From Misgurnus anguillicaudatus (Eukaryota > Chordata > Actinopteri > Cypriniformes > Cobitidae), in NCBI RefSeq assembly GCF_027580225.2, contig NC_073359.2:13075001-13139000 (forward strand): a DNA stretch of 64,000 nt, written 5' to 3'. Position 1 is the stretch's first letter. Every line of letters starts with the position of its first letter. The position numbers and the translations under genes were made by a program. Positions 58,013-64,000 of the stretch are shown here, one piece after another. A model generated the notes under the pieces. It was not told the origin of the DNA. It saw only the letters and a list, made by a program, of their open reading frames with translations, and did not search any database.

Positions 58013-58671
58013 CTGTTCAAAAAAATAGCAGTGTCAACTTTTTTCTCTGTAGACACTTGCACAACTGCTGTACATCTGTGTCAAATCAAGTCAACCAACT
58101 TCTGGCACCCAGAAACAAGTATTTCAACCTAGGATTAACAGTTCCTGTTAATTTTTAGGTTTTGTGTCAGAAAAAATGTCACCCCACAAGTTTTCAATGG
58201 GATAGAGATCAGGGGATTGAGCTGCCACTCCATAACCTCAATCCTTTTTGTCTGGAACCAAGATTTTGCCCTCTTGCTTGTGTATTTGGGGTTGTTGTCT
58301 TGTTGAAACACCCAATTTAGGGGCATTTCCTCTTTGGCAAAGGGCAACATAATCTCTTCAAGTATTCTGATGTATTCAGAATGGTTTTTGTTCCCATTTT
58401 AAAGCATTTGAGGTCATTTAAGCGGAGCATTGCTGCATTTTTTTATACGTTTTCCCTTCTAAGATCAACTTTTTAATCAAATTGCGTTGTTCCTCTGAGC
58501 AATGATGGAACGGTCCATTTTTTTTAGAAATTCAGCAGCAGATATAGTTTATAACAATGGGTGAAACATTTGCTTCCACTCTTTCATAATAACAGACAAA
58601 AAGGTGATGTTTTTTGTTCACAGAATAACTCATTTTCCAATTAAACTTCACCCTGCTATTATTTTGATCAT
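58013..58671 (-). pseudogene. Internally deleted Tc1-like transposon with transposase remnants
   Basis: The ends CTGTTCAAAAAAATAGCAG and the inverted CTGCTATTATTTTGATCA fit Tc1-type TIRs. On the minus strand an N-terminal helix-turn-helix is recognisable at 58395-58520 (EEQRNLIKKLILEGKTYK). It is followed almost at once by the C-terminal DDE part at 58350-58135 (MLPFAKEEMPLNWVFQQDN, with the second catalytic Asp, then PKYTSKRAKSWFQTKRIEV). The middle third, including the first Asp, is deleted. Where a Pro-Asp-Leu-Asn-Pro-x-Glu motif is expected only a damaged trace remains. Not functional. Confidence 0.8.
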
Positions 58672-58709
58672 GCCAATTTCAATAAATGAGTCTTTAACTC
58701 AGAACAAGT

Positions 58710-59025
58710 TGTCACGACTGGTTACAGGAAGTAGGACACAATCGCAGAGTTCACAAAAAAAGAATAACATTTATTTACGAAAACATGAAACAAAACACGA
58801 GTAGCAAACAATGGGCAGGTAAGTAAACCCATGAACACTCAAACGTAGCACAGGTACAGACGTGTAAGTTGCAACAATGATCTGGCAGTTAGTATCGAAC
58901 AAACAAGGGTATAAATACACATACTAACTGACATCAGGTAAAACAAGACAAGCAATCAGTGAGTAATTGTCCAGGTGATGGTAATCGGAACAGACACAAA
59001 ACATGACATGGATTTAACCATGACA
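58710..59025 (-). repeat. 3' LTR of copy B
   Basis: 316 bp, TGTCACGACTGG to ACCATGACA on the plus strand. Minus-strand TATTTATAC box at about 58910-58918 and AATAAA at 58775-58770. Confidence 0.88.
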
Positions 59026-59044
59026 TAACCCCCCCCCCTTAAAG

Positions 59045-59690
59045 AGTGGCTACCAGACAATACACCCAAACCTAAACAAAAGCAAAAGTTCGCGGGGATG
59101 GTTCTGGGGGGAGGGACGAAGGGCTTGGAGACCACGGCGGAGCTGGGGCGAAGCCGGCAGTGCAGGAGGCTGTGAGGAAGCCGGCAGGGCAAGAAGCCGG
59201 GGCGAAGCCAGAAGAACCGGAGCGGCCATCTCGGGAATCAATTCTTATGATTCGTCCATCATGGGAACCAACAGGGATTCAATCCTCCTGGGAACCGACT
59301 CAAACCACCTCAGAGAAAACGTCTCTTTCAAGGTAGCGACCATCCCGGGGAAAACATCAAGCATGGTGGCGGCCGTCCCAAGAACCGAGTCGAGCATGGC
59401 GGTGGTCAACCCAGGAACCAACCCAGAAGAGTTGACCATCAGGGGAACCGACTTAACAGTTTCGACCCTCACAGGAACAGGCTCACATTTAGCGATAACC
59501 ACCCTGGGGAAAGAATCAGCCGTGGTGACAGCCAACCTGAGCCTAGCCTGGAGTTCCAAGAATTCTGTCTTGGTTAGCTCCAAGAAACATCTGGGCTTTG
59601 CAGCTTGCGGGACTCGATGTCTACTATCTCCCCCTCAAAAAAAAAACATTAGGGGAAGCACTCCTCCGTGAACTCACTGTCTGTCACGAA
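59045..59690 (-). pseudogene. Internal Pro/Ser-rich ORF of copy B
   Basis: A minus-strand frame of 112 codons (59583-59245) reads RLRLAVTTADSFPRVV, CEPVPVRVETVKSVPL, SSGLVPGLTTAMLDSV and FPGMVATLKE. It is followed in another frame (59241-59050) by MAAPVLLASPRLLALPASS, a Pro/Ala/Ser-rich tail. The same order of motifs occurs in copy A (38556-39095). No catalytic motif is visible. The frame break suggests decay. Confidence 0.6.
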
Positions 59691-59696
59691 TCATTC

Positions 59697-59894
59697 TGTC
59701 ATGACTGGTTACAGAAAGTAGGACACAATCGCAGAGTTCACAAAAAAGCATAACATTTATTGAAACAATAACAATTACATGAAACAAAACACGAGTAGCA
59801 AACAACGGGCAGGAACACTCAAATGTAGCACAGGTACAGACGTGGAAGTTGCGACAATGATCCGGCAGTGAGTATGGAACAAACAAATACACAT
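59697..59894 (-). repeat. 5' LTR of copy B, inner part
   Basis: TGTCATGACTGG to AATACACAT. The remainder of this LTR continues at 61375 (ACTAACTGACATCAGG) and ends at 61477. The uninterrupted 3' LTR reads ATACACATACTAACTGAC across the joint, which proves the split. Confidence 0.9.
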
Positions 59895-61370
59895 CGTGGC
59901 TGTCGGGTGGAAACCTTGTATGTCCAAATTTTGTCAATTTTATATATTTTTTCACAAATCGATGCTATTGGTCAGTCCCCACGTGGGTCTGTTACTTTTA
60001 CTAAAAAAGCTTGAGCGCAAACCTCTTAACTCCATTGGACATTTCAACTGTCTGAGAAACCTCGTAACTCCACCTCCTCTTCACTCTGTGGGAGAGCTTC
60101 ACTGCATATTTCTCTTCAAGATTGAGAATCGCAACGAAATCCTCGTCGAGCAACGTCCACTGAGGTAAATGTCTTCAAAACACTGGTTATTTATGATTAA
60201 GTTATATGAAATATATACTAGTTTTTATATTATATATTTATATTTTTATCTCGAAGTAATGGTAGTGCTAAAGTCTAATGTATCGTTTCTGAGGCTGCTA
60301 AATGTTTCTTTACGCTATTCACGTTTCTGACGTGCACAAATTGCCTGCCGTTGACTTAGTTAGCCACTATGCATTGGTTTTGTCATCATGTTTTGTGAGA
60401 TATCTAATGTGATTTTTGTGGGGCTTAAAGAAAAAAATCTTGACCCCACTAGTTTTGCCATTGCAGTCATGAATCATTATGCAAGCAAGCTAACTGTTTT
60501 TTTGCAATAGTGAAAACAGTTAGTTTTGAGTACATTTATTAAAACTCGATAGCTGTAATGTTTCTGTGCAGAAGGAAGCCCGTGAGCCAAGAAGGTAAGT
60601 TTGTGAGCAGATTTGATTTATTTCCACTTATTAGTCAGCACAGTCCACTCATCGTGTTTTTTATTGCATCACTTATAGATCTTAAACCTTTAAAGGGGAC
60701 AGAGAATGAAAAAACATTTTTACCTTGTCTTTGTTGAATAATGGTAGTCTACCCACATTCACAAACATACAAAAAGTGCAAAACATGCTAAACATCTCAG
60801 TTTCATAGACATTTCTCTTTTAGAAATGTCAGCCAGAAAACAGCCCAATCTGAAAAACTGATGCTTATGACATCACATGCATCTAACTGCCCCTCCACTT
60901 TAAAATAATTGGCTACATTTTTTGAGTGGCAACAAAGTCAGCCAATCAGCAATGAGATTGCAAGTTAAGCCAGTAGGGGGAGCCAAATAGGTGCAAAACC
61001 ACTTGTTTAAAATCCCCCACCCTAATAGAGCTATCTGAGAGAGGTTTTTAGGAAGCTTCTAAGGCATTACAGACCCAAACAAATATTTTTTTGGCTGGCA
61101 GCAGCGACGTCTGTGTCTGTACCATTCTGATCAATGAGAGCATAATCTCATATCTCCCTGCTCCCAAGTCATAAAGCTCGTACTTCCAATAAAACATGAC
61201 TTTGGGAAAATGTTGTGTTAATGTTGGTACACAACAGTATATGATAGCAATATAAGGCATAATAACAACTTTAACGATACAATGTTTAATAACTCAAAAA
61301 ATACAGCGTTTTTTTAATTCCCTGAAAAATAATGGTTTTGGAGATACGAGGATTCCGCCCGACAGCGACG
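59895..61370. mobile_element. DNA transposon inserted in the 5' LTR, 1,476 bp, 4-bp TSD
   Basis: The ends CGTGGCTGTCGGGTGGAA and TTCCGCCCGACAGCGACG are inverted, with similarity continuing through CCTTGTATGTCCAAA at left. ACAT is duplicated (59891-59894, 61371-61374). A 4-bp TSD is known for Sola, some Chapaev/CACTA relatives and Academ; I cannot decide among them. The interior has TTTAAAGGGGACAGAGAATG (60691 onwards) and CCAATCAGCAATGAGATTGC, which I recall from a common cyprinid repeat. No transposase frame found. Confidence 0.85.
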
Positions 61371-61374
61371 ACAT

Positions 61375-61477
61375 ACTAACTGACATCAGGTATAACAAGA
61401 CAAGCAATCAGTGAGTAATTGTCCAGGTGATGGTAATCGGAACAGACATAAAACATGACACGGATTTAACCATGACA
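61375..61477 (-). repeat. 5' LTR of copy B, outer part
   Basis: Continues the LTR after the insertion and ends in ATGACA next to the CAAGT TSD. Confidence 0.9.
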
Positions 61478-62436
61478 CAAGTAGTGTGGATATCATTACA
61501 AATGGGTCTATTGGTTTTCTATTACACTACTACATATGTAAGTAAATAATTTCCAATGCAGAAATATTACTACCACAAGGCAATAGCGATCATGTTGTGA
61601 TTAAACTCATCCCCCCATACTGGTTTTAACTTAAAAAACAAAAACCGATCAAGAGGGCTGTAAGAAATGGACACCTGATGCAGTTGAAACACTACAAGCC
61701 TGTTTTGACATTACAGACTGGGAAACTTTTAAATTGGCATTTAATAGCTTTGATGAGTATGTAGACACATGCTCATCCTACATCTATTTCTGTGAGGAAC
61801 TTTGTATTCCAGACAATCTATTGTCATTTATGGGAACAGTAAGCCATGGTTTAATAAGGAAGTAAGATTACGGAGGAGAGAGAAGGAGGCAGCCCACAGA
61901 AGCAGAGACAAGGCTGCCTACACCAGGGCCAAATATGCACTCAGCAAAACCATCCAGCATACGAAGAGGTTGTATAAGGCAAGGATTGAACAACAGGTCG
62001 TGGACAAGAACATCAGAGCTGTCTGGAAGGGCCTACAATCTACCACAGGCTATACAAAGCCACTTCCACCAGCTTCCACTGACCCAAACATACCAGATAA
62101 GTTCAATGTGTTTTGCACTAGGTTTGAAGCCTCGTGTGAGCCCCCCACTCGACCCCCTGGCCCCTCCCTCCCACTCCATTAGCTCACCTGCATCATTTGT
62201 TATTAGGGAGCATGAGGTTCAAAGGCTCCACAAAGGTCTGAACATCAGGAAGACGTGTGGACCAGACAGGGTGTCACCTGCTTCCCTTAAGCACTGTGCT
62301 AGCGAACTGACACCAGTGCTCACGGACATTTTTAATCTGTCCCTGGAACTATGCAGAGTACCTGCCTGCTTCAAATCCCCTGTTATCATTCCAGTGCCGA
62401 AAAAGCCCAAGATCAGCTGCTTGAATGACTACAGAC

Positions 62437-63581
62437 TAGGGATGGGACGGTTAGAAAATTTCATATCATGATTATAGTGACCAAAGTTATTACGGTTATC
62501 AATATTATCATGGTTTTCTTAAATTGAGATAGAAATGTTCAAAAAGAACTGATACACACACTGAAAACATTTTAACAAGTTTTATTTTTGAAAATCAGCA
62601 AACAACAAATACAATTAGCAGCTATATGCACTTTTTTTAAGCATAAACATTAAATCAGGGGTGTCCAGCCTTTTTTTGTGTGGCAATCTACTTTTAAAAT
62701 GATAAAGCCGACAAGACCTACCTGCTAAAAACATTTTTTAACAAAACACTGTTACATTTTTTAATAACACTTTAAATGTGTGTTAGGAGGACTATCTCTA
62801 CGTTGAATTTAGGGCTGTCATCATAACTCCATTCTTTTTGAGGAGTTAAAAAAAATCCTCGAGTACATGCTGAGTCCTTATAGCGGAATAGCGGAGATGC
62901 GGTTTTGATGAAATAAACTGACAAAATTATCAGAAGCATCTCTCTCTCGTTCGGTTGGTCGATCGATCGCGCGCACATACACCGTACGTGTGGATCAACT
63001 CCAGCATGTATGTGCATCCACATTTCGGAAGTTAGACGACTCCGCTGCAGCGGGCAGGCATACGATTTATAAAAACACACTTGAGAAGAAATGCGCAACA
63101 ACTCAAAAAGACTTCTAAGACCATAATGCCAATTTGGCGCTTTGTTTTAAGTAAAGGGTGTGGAGGCGTGGAGCAGCATACACAGTTATTAACTTATAGG
63201 CGATCTACCGGCATTGCATTTGCGATCGACTGGTTGTATTGGACACCCCTGCATTAAATGAACATTAACATGGAGCCCTGAGATGTATGAACCTGTTTTA
63301 ATGAACAAGAGCTTAAATAAGAACATCAAATGCACACATAAGCAACGCATTAAAACACAGTGCACTGTTACTGCATCCACCACGCCTTCTCGCACAAAAA
63401 CTAAATGTTGCATGCGAGCGCCTGCGTCAAGCTGATTCTGGCTGGACAGGATTTACCGCGAGTTTTCAAAATCACGGTAATCAAACACGGTTGCAATGAT
63501 AATTACATTTTAAACGATAATACTAACCGTCAGGACATTTTATCATGGTTAATCGTGAAACCGGTAATCGTCCCATCCCTA
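62437..63581. mobile_element. hAT element in the LINE RT, 1,145 bp with nested copy, perfect TSD
   Basis: Ends TAGGGATGGGACGG and CGTCCCATCCCTA. The 8-mer CTACAGAC flanks both sides (62429-62436, 63582-63589). Subterminal CACGGTAATC/GGTTATCAAT repeats lie near both ends. No transposase. Without the nested element it is about 541 bp. Confidence 0.93.
62656..63251. mobile_element. Second hAT element nested in the first, 596 bp, perfect TSD
   Basis: Ends CAGGGGTGTCCAGCC and TGGACACCCCTG. CATTAAAT flanks both sides exactly (62648-62655, 63252-63259). Near both ends are GGCAATCTACTTT and GGCGATCTACCGGC, inverse-related subterminal motifs. Frames on the minus strand (109 codons) carry no transposase motif. 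Confidence 0.93.
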
Positions 63582-64000
63582 CTACAGACCAGTTGCTCTC
63601 ACTTCTGTAGTGATGAAAGCATTTCAACGCTTGGTCCTTTCTTATCTTAAAGCATCCATCGATTACCTCATGGATCCTCTTCAATTTGCATATCATTCCA
63701 ATTGCTCAGTTGACGATGCAATCAACATTGCACTTCACTTCATTCTACAAAACTTTGACAATCGGAATACCTATGCAAGACTCCTGTTTGTGGATTACAG
63801 CTCTGCCTTTAATACTATAATTCCCGATCTCCTCCACAGCAAACTGACCCATCTGAACATTAAGCCTCTCCTCTGCTCATGGATTACAGACTTCCTTACT
63901 AAAAGAACTCAGTATGTCAGGCTGGGCCCATATCTCTCACAGCCCCGCACATGTAACACCGGTGCCTCCCAGGGTTGTGTGCTGTCTCCTCTGCTATTCT

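Larger units (their letters stand above)
58710..61477 (-). mobile_element. Non-autonomous LTR retrotransposon, copy B, with 5-bp TSD
   Basis: The 5-mer CAAGT flanks the whole element (58705-58709 and 61478-61482). On the minus strand the order is 5' LTR (59697-61477, split by an insertion), internal region (59026-59696) and 3' LTR (58710-59025). The minus strand reads a G10 polypurine tract just before the 3' LTR (59026-59040), as reverse transcription requires. There is no gag, protease, RT or integrase, so it must use another element's machinery. Without the 1.48-kb insertion the element is about 1.29 kb. Confidence 0.88.
61560..64000 (+). pseudogene. LINE (non-LTR retrotransposon) ORF2: endonuclease end and RT, interrupted by hAT elements
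   Basis: At 61576-61620 NSDHVVIKLIPPY marks the end of an APE-type endonuclease (SDH motif), then a stop. A second frame at 61670-61815 reads TPDAVETLQACFDITDWE. A third frame at 61802-62180 reads IYGNSKPWFNKEV and VWKGLQSTTGY, the linker region. The fourth frame leads into RT: GLNIRKTCGPDRVSPASLK, FKSPVIIPVPKKPK, LNDYR (to 62436). After the hAT insertion RT resumes in frame from 63590 (PVALTSVVMKAFQRL) and stays open to the window edge. It includes FVDYSSAFNTI (motif A Asp), KRTQYVRLG and GASQGCVLSPLL (motif B). The YADD part lies beyond the window. The 5' part is broken in three places, so this copy is not active as a whole. The type resembles CR1/L2/Rex-like fish LINEs. Confidence 0.88.

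Overview
The window looks like intergenic or intronic chromosomal DNA from a teleost, most likely a cyprinid (carp/zebrafish group). It is AT-rich, has no bacterial-type gene packing, and carries vertebrate-style microsatellites. It is saturated with the class II elements typical of cyprinid genomes: hAT, PIF/Harbinger, Tc1/IS630 and many TTAA-flanked foldback elements. It also carries a tRNA-derived SINE, LINE fragments, a Ty3/gypsy remnant, LTR elements and a solo LTR. Repeat family assignments were made by eye from terminal repeats, target-site duplications (TSDs) and protein motifs; no database was searched. No complete host gene was found.

Layout. 1-9 kb: foldback elements, a hAT element that received a TTAA element holding a perfect 102-bp palindrome, a 1.7-kb TTAA element with an internal tandem duplication, a (TA)n tract, an unidentified exon-like pseudogene fragment on the minus strand, a SINE and another hAT foldback. 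9-14 kb: a short ORF resembling the P2X7 intracellular domain, a 1.86-kb element with very long inverted repeats, a decayed Ty3/gypsy pol with its 3' LTR, and an 844-bp hAT with a perfect TSD. 14-17 kb: mostly low-repeat DNA. 17-26 kb: a TTAA element inside a foldback, an intron-containing decayed IS630/Tc1-type transposase, more TTAA and foldback copies, and an LTR-like repeat. 26-28.7 kb: the least repetitive stretch, with one exon-like block on each strand. 28.7-32.6 kb: a TA-flanked 3.9-kb element with internal tandem repeats and a 1.7-kb solo LTR inside. 32.7-39.4 kb: foldback and hAT elements (two with perfect TSDs), and one end of a non-autonomous LTR element. 41-56 kb: TTAA elements, CCAGCA-rich foldbacks, an exon-like 200-bp ORF, a 255-bp direct duplication, a Harbinger-like element and a hAT nested in a TTAA element. 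56-64 kb: LINE and Tc1 remnants, a complete non-autonomous LTR element whose 5' LTR is split by a DNA transposon, and a LINE whose RT ORF is split by a hAT that holds a second hAT.

The genes present are selfish-element genes, nearly all decayed. The strongest results are the nested insertions. Exact TSDs let the order of events be read directly: LINE, then hAT, then hAT; LTR element, then DNA transposon; tandem repeat, then solo LTR; hAT, then TTAA element, then palindrome. I see no convincing new gene system. The best candidates for something undescribed are the non-autonomous LTR family with a shared Pro/Ser-rich ORF, the long-inverted-repeat element at 9.7-11.5 kb, and four short exon-like ORFs whose protein I could not identify.
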